Shown here piece by piece: positions 17,668-26,191 of a stretch of 64,000 nt of DNA; position 1 is the stretch's first letter, and every line of letters begins with the position of its first letter. The position numbers and the translations under genes were made by a program. Source of the DNA: Shewanella halotolerans (GTDB lineage Bacteria > Pseudomonadota > Gammaproteobacteria > Enterobacterales > Shewanellaceae); contig NZ_CP080417.1 in NCBI RefSeq assembly GCF_019457535.1, positions 1 through 64,000 on the forward strand. Direction: 5' to 3'. Under the pieces are notes generated by a model. That model did not search any database. It was not told the origin of the DNA and was given only the letters and a program-made list of their open reading frames with translations.

Positions 17668-17693
17668 GGGCGTTTCACGTGAAACACCCTGGA
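17668..17693 (-). terminator. Weak terminator hairpin containing parS, after ybaK
   Basis: GGGTGTTTC / GAAACGCCC (read on the minus strand) pairs through one G-T wobble and is followed by CTTTATAGG. It lies directly after the ybaK stop. The short T run makes terminator function uncertain. Confidence 0.5.
17671..17686. other. parS centromere site (15 of 16)
   Basis: CGTTTCACGTGAAACA differs from the consensus TGTTTCACGTGAAACA only at its first base, and the central 14 bases are a perfect palindrome. It is intergenic, between tusA and ybaK. Confidence 0.85.
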
Positions 17694-18158
17694 TTATACC
17701 AGAGAGACGAAACGCGCCTGAGTAACATCTTGCAGAGCCGTTGGGGTGAGTTCGATATCCAGGCCGCGGCGTCCACCACTGACATAGATCTGCGCCAGCT
17801 GCTGGGCACTCTCGTCAATAAAGGTGGCAAGTCGTTTCTTCTGCCCAATAGGGCTAACGCCACCTAACACATATCCTGTGATGCGCTGCACCTTTTCCGG
17901 GGTGGCCATAGCAGCCTTTTTGGCTTTCGCCGCCTTCGCCAGTTGTTTCAGGTTGAGCTTCTTGTCTACCGGGATGATGGCGACCACCAGAGTGCCGTTA
18001 TCGAGCTCGGCGACCAGGGTCTTAAAGACCCATTCCTGTGGAAGCTGAAGTTTCTCTGCCGCCTCCAGTCCATAGGCGCCGGCATTGGCGTCGTGTTGAT
18101 ATTCATGGAGACGATAGGGGATCTTGGCCTTATCGAGCATCTTAGTTGCGGGTGTCAT
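17694..18158 (-). CDS. ybaK: Cys-tRNA(Pro)/Cys-tRNA(Cys) deacylase YbaK
   Basis: YbaK hydrolyses Cys mischarged onto tRNA-Pro, a trans-editing step. The 154-residue protein has the YbaK/ProX fold with VFKTLVAELDNGTLVVAIIPVDKKLNLKQLAKA (about 44-75), including the essential lysine of the FKTL segment, and GYVLGGVSPIGQKKRLATFID (about 94-114). Its start overlaps the end of the upstream acetyltransferase gene by 17 bases, so the two are probably translated from one mRNA. Confidence 0.94.
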   Translation of the reverse strand: MTPATKMLDKAKIPYRLHEYQHDANAGAYGLEAAEKLQLPQEWVFKTLVAELDNGTLVVAIIPVDKKLNLKQLAKAAKAKKAAMATPEKVQRITGYVLGGVSPIGQKKRLATFIDESAQQLAQIYVSGGRRGLDIELTPTALQDVTQARFVSLV

Positions 18159-18630
18159 GATTCTCTCTTTCTAAGGATTTACGCATCACGTTGACCAATA
18201 GGTCTGAGTAGGGAAGTGTAGCGACAAGCTGCCAGCCTAAGCTGTGATAGAGAGCGAGGTTTTTGGCTTCCGTTTGCAGATAGAGGCTGTCTGCGTCGAA
18301 GGCTAAGGCATATTGTTCGGCAACGGTGATTAATGCTGTGGCTATGCCCAGACCGCGATGAGAGGGGCTTACATAGATGCCGCCGAGCCAGACGCTATCG
18401 GCAGAATATTGAGGGTTTTCCTGATATCTGAGCTGGATGGCGCCGATGGGAACATTGTTATGCAAGGCTACCCAGAGTTGGGGAATGCCGTCTAATTGCA
18501 GATATTGGCTCAGGGTGTGGGTCAACTCCGCTTGGCTGCGATTCGGCCCCAGGTGACCCCATTCCTCATGATACCAGCTGGCCACTTGGCCTATGGCCTC
18601 AGGCTTGTCTATCAACCGAATAATGTCCAT
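18142..18630 (-). CDS. GNAT family N-acetyltransferase
   Basis: A 162-residue GCN5-related acetyltransferase. The acetyl-CoA pocket is visible as WLGGIYVSPSHRGLGIATALITVAEQYA (about 81-108), with the R-G-L-G-I-A loop, preceded by VPIGAIQLRYQ and followed by LYLQTEAKNLALYHSLGWQLV, the usual strand-helix pair near the C-terminus. The substrate cannot be told from sequence. It is the first gene of a two-gene unit with ybaK. Confidence 0.88.
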   Translation of the reverse strand: MDIIRLIDKPEAIGQVASWYHEEWGHLGPNRSQAELTHTLSQYLQLDGIPQLWVALHNNVPIGAIQLRYQENPQYSADSVWLGGIYVSPSHRGLGIATALITVAEQYALAFDADSLYLQTEAKNLALYHSLGWQLVATLPYSDLLVNVMRKSLERENHDTRN

Positions 18631-18706
18631 ATGCCTCCATCTTAAATCAAGCGCCTGATGTTGATATTACAGTAGTGGTTACGAAGTTAAAGCCAGAAAC
18701 TATCTT

Positions 18707-18868
18707 ATACCAATCGTAGTAAATAGCTGTTCATTCTAGCTTGTTAAAATGCGCGATAACGGCGTTAGTATTTTTGATTGTAGAATAACTACTTATCTAA
18801 AAATCCTGCCTTGTTCTCACGCGTTTTCCCTGCGCTATTTCTGACCATCTACTTACTGTGATTGGTAT
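18707..18868. repeat. MITE-like repeat, 162 bp, terminal inverted repeats
   Basis: The left end ATACCAATCGTAGTAAATAG (18707-18726) and the inverted right end ATACCAATCACAGTAAGTAG (reverse of 18849-18868) agree at 17 of 20 positions. The interior has no open reading frame of note. This fits a non-autonomous miniature inverted-repeat element. From memory, similar elements recur between Shewanella genes, but no second copy is present here. It fills most of the 357-base gap between the acetyltransferase start and fadA. Confidence 0.75.
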
Positions 18869-18915
18869 TAGTCGCTTGAGGCGTAAAAGGCCTACTGAGG
18901 AAAGTGTGGTCTTGG

Positions 18916-18931
18916 TGTTTCACGTGAAACA
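18916..18931. other. parS centromere site (perfect)
   Basis: TGTTTCACGTGAAACA is the exact 16-base palindromic parS consensus. It lies between the MITE-like element and the fadA terminator, 19 kb from dnaA. Confidence 0.95.
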
Positions 18932-18962
18932 AAAAAGGAGCGACTGGGGGGTCGCTCCTTTT
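18931..18962 (-). terminator. Terminator after fadA
   Basis: GGAGCGAC / GTCGCTCC with a 6-base loop is followed on the minus strand by TTTTTTG. It lies 26 bases beyond the fadA stop and abuts the perfect parS site. Confidence 0.9.
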
Positions 18963-18987
18963 CTTAGGCAAAACGGTAATGGACGCG

Positions 18988-20151
18988 TTAGGCGCGTTCG
19001 AATACGGTTGCTATGCCTTGGCCCAGACCGATACACATGGTCGCCAGACCTAGGGTCGCATCTTTGCTTTCCATCAGGTTGATCAGCGTGGTCGAGATAC
19101 GTGCGCCCGAGCAGCCTAGTGGATGACCCAGGGCGATAGCGCCGCCGTTGAGGTTGACCTTCTCATCGACCAGATCCATCAGACCAAGATCTTTCACACA
19201 TGGCAGTGACTGCGCGGCGAAGGCCTCGTTGAGTTCGATAAGGTCGATGTCATTCATGGTGAGGCCTGCGCGTTGCAACGCCTTCTGGGTGGCTGGTACT
19301 GGACCATAGCCCATGATGGCGGCGTCACAACCAGCAACCGCCATAGAGCGGATACGTGCGCGGATTGGCAGACCTAAGGCCTTGGCTTTCTCCTCTTCCA
19401 TGACCAACATGGCCGAGGCGCCGTCAGACAATGCCGAAGAGGTGCCTGCGGTGACAGTACCATTGGCTGGGTCGAATACCGGACGCAGGGTCGCCAGCGA
19501 CTCCAGTGAGGTCTCAGGACGAATCACCTCGTCATGCATTACCTTGATCAATGCGCCGTTGGCATCATGACCCTCGATAGCATGGATCTCGTTGGCAAAG
19601 CGGCCTTCGACCGTTGCCGCGTGGGCACGTTGGTGTGAACGTACCGCAAACTCATCTTGCTGTTGGCGCGTGATACCGTGCATCTTGCCTAGCATCTCGG
19701 CGGTGAGGCCCATCATGCCCGAGGCCTTGGCGACATTGGTAGCCAGGCCTGGGTGGAAGTCGACACCATGGTTCATCGGCACGTGGCCCATGTGTTCGAC
19801 ACCGCCGACGATAAAGGTATCGCCCATGCCTGTCATGATGGCGCGAGCGGCCTGATGAATGGCTTCCATGGAAGACCCACACAGACGGTTTACCGTCACC
19901 GCACCGGCCTGTTTCGGAATGCCGGCTAGCAGCGCCGCGTTTCGTGCGATGTTGAAGCCCTGCTCCAGCGTCTGTTGTACACAACCCCAGATTACGTCTT
20001 CAATGGTGTTAGGATCGAGTTGAGGATTGCGAACCAACAGGGCCTTCATCAGCTCGGCAGAGAGCGACTCGGCGCGCACGTTTCTGAATACCCCAGCCTT
20101 AGAGCGGCCCATGGGAGTACGGATGCAATCTACAATAACTGCTTGTTTCAT
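18988..20151 (-). CDS. fadA: 3-ketoacyl-CoA thiolase, fatty acid oxidation complex beta subunit
   Basis: FadA catalyses the thiolytic step of beta-oxidation, releasing acetyl-CoA, in an alpha2beta2 complex with FadB. The 387 residues equal the E. coli length. The acyl-accepting Cys sits in VNRLCGSSMEAIHQAA near residue 91, and the catalytic His and Cys sit in NGGAIALGHPLGCSGAR near 340. It lies 21 bases downstream of fadB in the same operon and ends at a clear terminator. Confidence 0.97.
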   Translation of the reverse strand: MKQAVIVDCIRTPMGRSKAGVFRNVRAESLSAELMKALLVRNPQLDPNTIEDVIWGCVQQTLEQGFNIARNAALLAGIPKQAGAVTVNRLCGSSMEAIHQAARAIMTGMGDTFIVGGVEHMGHVPMNHGVDFHPGLATNVAKASGMMGLTAEMLGKMHGITRQQQDEFAVRSHQRAHAATVEGRFANEIHAIEGHDANGALIKVMHDEVIRPETSLESLATLRPVFDPANGTVTAGTSSALSDGASAMLVMEEEKAKALGLPIRARIRSMAVAGCDAAIMGYGPVPATQKALQRAGLTMNDIDLIELNEAFAAQSLPCVKDLGLMDLVDEKVNLNGGAIALGHPLGCSGARISTTLINLMESKDATLGLATMCIGLGQGIATVFERA

Positions 20152-20172
20152 TATTCTATTCCTTCCGGGTGA

Positions 20173-22323
20173 TTAGGCTGGGTAGTAACTGCCGCTGGTG
20201 GCAGCCAGTTCACGCATCTTGTCGGTTACCTGATACAGGCCACCCAGGTGGGCGTACTGGTCAGCAAGGGCGACGAAGTTAGTGACACCTAAGGTGTCCA
20301 GGTAGCGGAACACACCTCCTCTGAATGGAGGGAAACCGAGTCCATAAACGAGTCCCATATCGGCTTCGGCTGGCGTGGCTATGATGCCTTCTTCCAGACA
20401 ACGAACCGTTTCGATGATCATAGGGATCATGGTGCGGGCGATGATCTCGTCGCTGCTGAACTCCTTCTGCTCACCGAAGGCGTTGCCCAGTAGCTCATAG
20501 CTGCGCGGGTCGACCTCTTTCTTCGGCTTGCCGCGACGATCCACCGAATATTGGTAGAAGCCTTTTCCATTCTTTTGACCGAAACGTTCGGCCTCAAACA
20601 TGACGTCGATGGCGTCTTTGCCTTCTTTCGCCATTCTGTCAGGGAAGCCTTCGGCCATAACGGCCTGGGCGTGATGACCCGTGTCCAGACCGACTACGTC
20701 AAGTAGATAGGCGGGGCCCATAGGCCAACCGAACTGCTTCTCCATTACCTTGTCGATGGCCGCAAAGTCGGCGCCATCTTCTAGCAGGCCGCTGAAGCCG
20801 GCGAAGTAAGGGAAGAGTACACGGTTAACGAAGAAGCCTGGGCAGTCGTTGACCACGATAGGCGTCTTGCCCATCTTGGCGGCGTAAGCCACGACAGAGG
20901 CAACAGTCTCTTCTGAGCTATGCTCGCCGCGAATGACCTCAACCAGTGGCATCTTGTGTACCGGGTTGAAGAAGTGCATGCCACAGAAGCGCTCTGGTTT
21001 CTGCAGGCTCTTGGCCAGCAGATTGATTGAGATGGTGGAGGTGTTAGAGGTGATGATGGCATCTTCGCCCACGACCTGTTCGACTTCTGCCAGTACGGTC
21101 GCCTTCACCTTAGGATGTTCTACCACGGCTTCGACCACGACATCGGCTTGCTTAAGTGCGTTGTAGTCCAGAGTTGCCGTGATGTTGTTGAGCACGCCCG
21201 CCATCTTGGCCGGTGTCGAGCGACCACGATTGATCTGCGCCGTGAGCAGTTTGGCTGCCTCGTTGAGGCCAAGATCCAGTGCCGCCTGATTGATATCTTT
21301 CATCACGATAGGCGTGCCCTTGCTGGCGCTCTGGTAGGCGATACCGCCACCCATGATGCCTGCGCCCAGCACGGCGGCTGAGTTAACCGTTTGTGCCTGT
21401 TTGGCAGCCTTCTTGGCCTTGCCTTTAACCAGCTGGTCGTTAAGGAAGATACCGATAAGCGCCTTGGCTACGTCTGTCTTGGCCAGTTTGATGAAGGCCT
21501 GATGTTCTACCTGTAGTGCTTCGGCTCGCTCGCTGGTAGCCGCCTTCTCAATCACTTCGACAACAGCCATAGGTGCAGGATAGTGTTTACCGGCAACCTT
21601 GAATACCATGCCCTTGGCGGTGGCAAATGACATCATGGCTTCCAGCTTAGGCAGTGTCAGCGGCGACAGCTTGCGCTGACGACGGGCTTGCCAGTCAATC
21701 TTCTCGCTGATGGCATCTTGCAGCATCTGGCGCGCCGCCGTTTCCAGCAATTCTGGAGCAACTACGGCGTCGATGGCGCCAACCTTGAGGGCGGCTTCTG
21801 GGCGCTGATCTTTACCTGTGGTGATCCACTCAAGTGCGTTGTCGGCACCTATCACGCGAGGCAGACGCACAGTACCGCCAAAGCCAGGGATGATGCCCAG
21901 CTTAGTCTCTGGCAGGCCGATACGTGCCGAGGTGTCGGCGATACGTAAGTCTGTGGCTAGGATAGTTTCGCAGCCGCCGCCCAGGGCGAAGCCCTTGACG
22001 GCCGAGATAGTTGGGAAGGGCAGATCTTCGAGCTTGTTAAACACCTTGTTGGCATCTTCCAGCCAGCCCTGCAGCACGCTGTCGTCTTGTGCAAAAAGTC
22101 CCAGGAATTCTGTGATGTCGGCGCCTACGATAAAGGCATCTTTGCCCGAGGTGAGCATCAGGCCCTTAACCCCTTGGGTTTGTGCTAGGGCATCGAGTGC
22201 GTCGTTAAGGGAGTTGAGGGTTTCTCGATCAAACTTATTGACTGAGCCCTCGGCGTTAAAACAGAGCCGAGCGATATTGTCTTCAAGTAATTCCACTTGA
22301 ATCGTAGGACTTTGGTAGATCAT
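20173..22323 (-). CDS. fadB: Multifunctional fatty acid oxidation complex alpha subunit
   Basis: FadB carries enoyl-CoA hydratase/isomerase and 3-hydroxyacyl-CoA dehydrogenase activities. In 716 residues it shows an N-terminal crotonase fold (VGADITEFLGLF near 66, SAVKGFALGGGCETILATDLRIA near 108, PETKLGIIPGFGGTVRLPR near 139) and an NAD-binding domain with GAGIMGGGIAYQSASKGTPIVMKDI near 320, followed by HFFNPVHKMPLVEVIRG near 450. It heads the fadBA operon, divergent from pepQ as in E. coli. A PsrA-like inverted repeat lies 144 bases upstream of its ATG. Confidence 0.97.
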   Translation of the reverse strand: MIYQSPTIQVELLEDNIARLCFNAEGSVNKFDRETLNSLNDALDALAQTQGVKGLMLTSGKDAFIVGADITEFLGLFAQDDSVLQGWLEDANKVFNKLEDLPFPTISAVKGFALGGGCETILATDLRIADTSARIGLPETKLGIIPGFGGTVRLPRVIGADNALEWITTGKDQRPEAALKVGAIDAVVAPELLETAARQMLQDAISEKIDWQARRQRKLSPLTLPKLEAMMSFATAKGMVFKVAGKHYPAPMAVVEVIEKAATSERAEALQVEHQAFIKLAKTDVAKALIGIFLNDQLVKGKAKKAAKQAQTVNSAAVLGAGIMGGGIAYQSASKGTPIVMKDINQAALDLGLNEAAKLLTAQINRGRSTPAKMAGVLNNITATLDYNALKQADVVVEAVVEHPKVKATVLAEVEQVVGEDAIITSNTSTISINLLAKSLQKPERFCGMHFFNPVHKMPLVEVIRGEHSSEETVASVVAYAAKMGKTPIVVNDCPGFFVNRVLFPYFAGFSGLLEDGADFAAIDKVMEKQFGWPMGPAYLLDVVGLDTGHHAQAVMAEGFPDRMAKEGKDAIDVMFEAERFGQKNGKGFYQYSVDRRGKPKKEVDPRSYELLGNAFGEQKEFSSDEIIARTMIPMIIETVRCLEEGIIATPAEADMGLVYGLGFPPFRGGVFRYLDTLGVTNFVALADQYAHLGGLYQVTDKMRELAATSGSYYPA

Positions 22324-22466
22324 TGCTTGCTTCCTTATTGCTTAAAGAGCGCCACCCACTATTAGAATCTTATAGCGTAGGTAAAAATCTCTATCTTACA
22401 GCAGGCCATCATTTGACCAGTTGCTGCTCAGTGTGCGTCTAAATCAGATAAATTTCAACACCCAAT

Positions 22467-22482
22467 TTAAACACTTGTTTAA
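22467..22482. promoter_or_regulatory. Candidate PsrA-type operator between fadB and pepQ
   Basis: TTAAAC-ACTT-GTTTAA is a perfect 6-base inverted repeat with a 4-base spacer. Its core AAAC-N4-GTTT resembles the operator described for PsrA, the TetR-family fatty-acid-responsive repressor of fad genes in Pseudomonas and Shewanella. The assignment is an inference from motif and position. Confidence 0.5.
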
Positions 22483-22629
22483 TTTTGTTCGATTAGGGGG
22501 ATTTTTGCCCTTATGTTAGACTCACTAGATCATAGTCGCTGTGCTAAAAATAGGGCCTTGGGATCGCGTTTTTCATCCAAAAGAATGGGGTGCAACCTAG
22601 GGCCACAGAAGAATAACAGGAAGCTTATT

Positions 22630-23952
22630 ATGGAAAACTTAGCCACCCTCTATCCCGCCCATATTACTGAACTGAACCGGCGCGTTGCCGAGATCACCGC
22701 AAGAGAGCAGTTGGCCGGCTTAGTGATTCATTCGGGTCAGCCCCATCGTCAGTTTCTCGATGATCTGGATTACCCCTTTAAGGTCAATCCGCACTTCAAG
22801 GCCTGGCTTCCGGTTATCGATAATCCCCACTGCTGGCTGATCGTCAATGGCCGCGACAAGCCGCAACTCATCTTCTATCGTCCGGTGGATTTTTGGCATA
22901 AGGTAGCCGATCTGCCAGAGGATTTTTGGACGACCGAGATAGAGATCAAGGTGCTGACCAAGGCCGATAAGGTGGCAGATCTGCTGCCGGGCAAGTTGCA
23001 GGAGTGGGCCTATATTGGCGAGCATCTGGATGTCGCCGATGTGCTGGGCTTCGGTAGCCGTAACCCCGAGGCGGTGATGAGCTACCTGCATTATCACAGA
23101 GCCAGCAAGACAGCCTATGAGTTGGCCTGCATGCGCCGGGCGAGTGAGATCGGTGTGCGGGGTCATGTGGCGGCCAAGAGTGCCTTCTATGCGGGCGCGA
23201 GCGAGTTTGAGATCCAGCAAGCTTATCTGGCTGCGACCGATATGGGCGAGAATGATGTGCCCTACGGCAACATCATCGCACTGAATCAAAACGCCTCAAT
23301 CTTGCACTACACAGCGCTGGAGCATGTGTCGCCCAAGCAGCGACTCTCGTTTCTTATCGATGCCGGTGGTAGCTTCCATGGCTATGCCTCGGACATTACC
23401 CGTACCTACGCCTTCGAGAAGAACCTGTTTGGCGATCTGATCGCCGCCATGGACAAGTTACAGCTGGCCATCATAGAGATGATGCGTCCGGGCGTGAAGT
23501 ATGTGGATCTGCATCTGGCGACGCACCAGAAGCTGGCGCAGCTGCTGCTGGACTTCAAGCTGGTGCAAGGCGATCCACAGGGGCTAATAGAGCAGGGTAT
23601 CACCAGCGCCTTCTTCCCCCATGGTCTGGGGCATATGTTGGGCCTACAGGTACATGATATGGGCGGCTTCCTCCACGACGAGCGCGGCACCCATATCGCG
23701 CCGCCGGAGGCGCATCCCTTCCTGCGTTGTACTCGTACCCTGGCGGCGAACCAAGTGCTGACCATAGAGCCAGGGCTTTACATCATCGACAGCCTGCTCA
23801 ATGAACTGAAACAGGATGGTCGCGCCGATTGGGTTAACTGGCATATGGTGGATCAGATGCGCCCCTTCGGTGGTATTCGTATCGAAGACAATGTGATCGT
23901 CCATAGCGATCACAACGAGAATATGACTCGCGATCTGGGTCTGCACGGTTAA
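22630..23952 (+). CDS. pepQ: Xaa-Pro dipeptidase
   Basis: PepQ cleaves dipeptides with C-terminal proline using two metal ions and has a pita-bread fold. From the ATG at 22630 it has 440 residues (E. coli 443). Metal ligands are visible: two Asp in FLIDAGGSFHGYASDITRTYAF near 244, His in SAFFPHGLGHMLGLQVHDMGG near 330, Glu in TIEPGLYI near 380 and Glu in GGIRIEDNV near 420. The frame is open from 22513, but AGGAAG upstream of 22630 and the match to known starts (MENLATLYPAHITELNRR) decide it. It heads pepQ-yigZ-trkH-hemG, the E. coli order. Confidence 0.96.
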   Translation: MENLATLYPAHITELNRRVAEITAREQLAGLVIHSGQPHRQFLDDLDYPFKVNPHFKAWLPVIDNPHCWLIVNGRDKPQLIFYRPVDFWHKVADLPEDFWTTEIEIKVLTKADKVADLLPGKLQEWAYIGEHLDVADVLGFGSRNPEAVMSYLHYHRASKTAYELACMRRASEIGVRGHVAAKSAFYAGASEFEIQQAYLAATDMGENDVPYGNIIALNQNASILHYTALEHVSPKQRLSFLIDAGGSFHGYASDITRTYAFEKNLFGDLIAAMDKLQLAIIEMMRPGVKYVDLHLATHQKLAQLLLDFKLVQGDPQGLIEQGITSAFFPHGLGHMLGLQVHDMGGFLHDERGTHIAPPEAHPFLRCTRTLAANQVLTIEPGLYIIDSLLNELKQDGRADWVNWHMVDQMRPFGGIRIEDNVIVHSDHNENMTRDLGLHG

Positions 23953-23966
23953 CAGGTAAGGCGTTT

Positions 23967-24581
23967 TTGAGCGAGAGTTATCCCATTCCGGCCAAGCCGG
24001 TCACCATAGAGGAAGAGATAAAGCATAGCCGCTTTATCTCTTTTCTATTTCACTGTCCATCTGAAGATGCGCTGAAGTGTGCGCTTACTAACATTAAGGC
24101 CGAGTATCCGGGGGCGAATCACTATTGCTACGCTTTTATCGCCGGTGCACCGGACAACAATGTGGCCATGGGCAGCAGTGATGATGGTGAGCCGTCCGGC
24201 AGCGCCGGGCGTCCTATGCTGGCCAGCCTGCAAGGTGCCGAAATTGGTGAGATAGGCGCCGTCGTGGTGCGCTATTTTGGTGGTACTAAGTTAGGTGTTG
24301 GTGGCCTGGTGCGCGCCTATAGCTCTGGCATCAAACAGGGGCTGGCGCAGCTGGAGACCGAGATAAAGCAGATCCGTTATCCGGGGCGAGTGGCGTGCGA
24401 CTATCATCAGCTCAAAGATGTGGAGCACTTTCTTGAGCTCTGTGAGGGGTTGGTTGTCGATAAGGTGTTTACCGACAGGGTGAGCCTGAGTTTCGAGATG
24501 CCCAAGGCGACTCAGAGCCGTTTCAATCAGGAACTCGCGACCCTGAGTCATGGACGCCTCAAGGCGGAGTTTTCTGACTGA
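23967..24581 (+). CDS. yigZ: IMPACT/YigZ family protein
   Basis: The 204-residue product belongs to the conserved UPF0029/IMPACT family, whose N-terminal domain has a ribosomal S5-like fold. Family signatures are SRFISFLF near 22, GANHYCYAFIAG near 49, SSDDGEPSGSAGRPMLASLQGAEIGEIGAVVVRYFGGTKLGVGGLVRAYSSG (about 68-120). The molecular role is unsettled; a link to translation control is suggested for the eukaryotic relative. The start is TTG at 23967, with AGGTAAGG upstream, 14 bases after pepQ. Confidence 0.9.
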   Translation: MSESYPIPAKPVTIEEEIKHSRFISFLFHCPSEDALKCALTNIKAEYPGANHYCYAFIAGAPDNNVAMGSSDDGEPSGSAGRPMLASLQGAEIGEIGAVVVRYFGGTKLGVGGLVRAYSSGIKQGLAQLETEIKQIRYPGRVACDYHQLKDVEHFLELCEGLVVDKVFTDRVSLSFEMPKATQSRFNQELATLSHGRLKAEFSD

Positions 24582-24733
24582 TGCCCAAGCGGAAGCGAGA
24601 GCGGGCTAACATGTTCGCAAAGGGCTTTTTGCCTTGGGTCACAAAGCGCCAATAAATTTTATACAACTGCCGGGATAAACTATGCGAGAATGCGCCAGTG
24701 CGTCTTCGCTAACGGAATAATAAAAACGCCCTA

Positions 24734-26191
24734 ATGCAATATAGAACCATTATAAGAATTACAGGCCTACTCATGGGGCTGTTTTCTTTGTCGCTTCTGC
24801 CGCCAGCGCTGGTTGCCGTGATCTACAAAGATGGCGGGGGCACCGCCTTTCTGCAGGCCTTCTTCCTCAGCTTGTTACTCGGCTTCGTGCTCTGGTATCC
24901 CAACAGACGTCACAAGAAGGACCTGCGCACCCGCGAGGGCTTCATGCTGGTGGTGCTCTTCTGGGGCGTGCTGGGCTCCATAGGTGCCGTGCCTTTTATC
25001 TTCTCCAGTCAGCCGGATCTCTCGCTCACCGACAGCTTCTTCGAGTCCTTCTCGGCGCTCACCACTACAGGGGCGACCGTGCTGGTGGGGCTCGATAGCC
25101 TGCCCAAGGCGATCCTCTTCTATCGCCACCTATTGCAGTGGCTCGGCGGCATGGGGATCATCGTCCTGGCGGTAGCCATCCTGCCCGTGCTCGGGATTGG
25201 GGGGATGCAGCTCTACCGTGCGGAGATCCCCGGGCCGGTGAAAGACAGTAAGATGACGCCGCGAATCGCCGAGACCGCCAAGGCGCTCTGGTATATCTAT
25301 CTGGCGCTGACCATCGCCTGTGCCTTCGCCTACTGGGTCGCCGGCATGGATGTGTTCGACGCCATCTGTCACTCGTTTTCTACCATCGCCATCGGCGGCT
25401 TCTCTACCCATGACGCCAGCATGGGCTACTTCGATAGCACGGCGATCAACATGGTGTGTGTGGTGTTTTTGCTCATCGCGGCGCTGAACTTCAGCCTGCA
25501 CTTTGCGGCCTTTACCCGCCGCGGCATCAACCTCAAGGTCTACCTGAGAGACGCCGAGTTTAAGGCGCTTATCGTGATCCAGCTGGCGCTGACGCTGATC
25601 TGTTTTGCGACCCTGTACCATACCGGCATCTATGACAGCGCCGAGGAGACCTTCGACTTCGCCCTGTTCCAGGCGGTCTCTATCTCGACCACGGCCGGCT
25701 TCGGTACCGAAAGCTTCCATATGTGGCCGCTGTTCCTGCCTATGCTGCTGATCTTCTCCAGCTTCATCGGTGGCTGTGGCGGCTCGACCGCCGGCGGCAT
25801 CAAGGTGATGCGGATGATCTTACTGCTGCTGCAGGGCTCCCGAGAACTCAAACGCCTTGTGCACCCACGGGGCATGTTCTCCATCCGCATCAATGGCAAG
25901 GCGCTGCCGGATCGCATCATAGATGCGGTATGGGGCTTCTTCTCTGCTTACGCCCTCGTTTTTGTGGTTTGCATGTTGATCCTGATGGCGCTGGGCATGG
26001 ATAATATCACCGCCTTCAGCGCGACCGCGGCCTGTTTGAATAATCTGGGGCCCGGGCTAGGTGAGGTGGCCAGTAACTATGCCAGCATTGGCGATGGCGA
26101 GAAGTGGGTGTTGGTGGTGGCCATGCTATTCGGCCGATTGGAAGTGTTTACCTTATTGGTGTTGTTTACACCGACTTTTTGGAAGAATTAA
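24734..26191 (+). CDS. trkH: Trk system potassium uptake protein TrkH
   Basis: TrkH is the membrane channel of the Trk K+ uptake system, gated by cytoplasmic TrkA. The 485-residue protein has about ten membrane segments and the four selectivity-filter repeats of the superfamily: SALTTTGATVL near 105, FSTIAIGGFSTHDAS near 219, VSISTTAGFGTES near 315 and AACLNNLGPGLGE near 430. Glycines at the filter positions are present. The stop TAA shares its last base with the ATG of hemG, which gives translational coupling. Confidence 0.96.
   Translation: MQYRTIIRITGLLMGLFSLSLLPPALVAVIYKDGGGTAFLQAFFLSLLLGFVLWYPNRRHKKDLRTREGFMLVVLFWGVLGSIGAVPFIFSSQPDLSLTDSFFESFSALTTTGATVLVGLDSLPKAILFYRHLLQWLGGMGIIVLAVAILPVLGIGGMQLYRAEIPGPVKDSKMTPRIAETAKALWYIYLALTIACAFAYWVAGMDVFDAICHSFSTIAIGGFSTHDASMGYFDSTAINMVCVVFLLIAALNFSLHFAAFTRRGINLKVYLRDAEFKALIVIQLALTLICFATLYHTGIYDSAEETFDFALFQAVSISTTAGFGTESFHMWPLFLPMLLIFSSFIGGCGGSTAGGIKVMRMILLLLQGSRELKRLVHPRGMFSIRINGKALPDRIIDAVWGFFSAYALVFVVCMLILMALGMDNITAFSATAACLNNLGPGLGEVASNYASIGDGEKWVLVVAMLFGRLEVFTLLVLFTPTFWKN

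Noticed and set aside
19775..19795. CACGTG hexamer in fadA (also one in ptrB near 43522)
   Set aside because: Only the 6-base core fits; the arms do not match parS.
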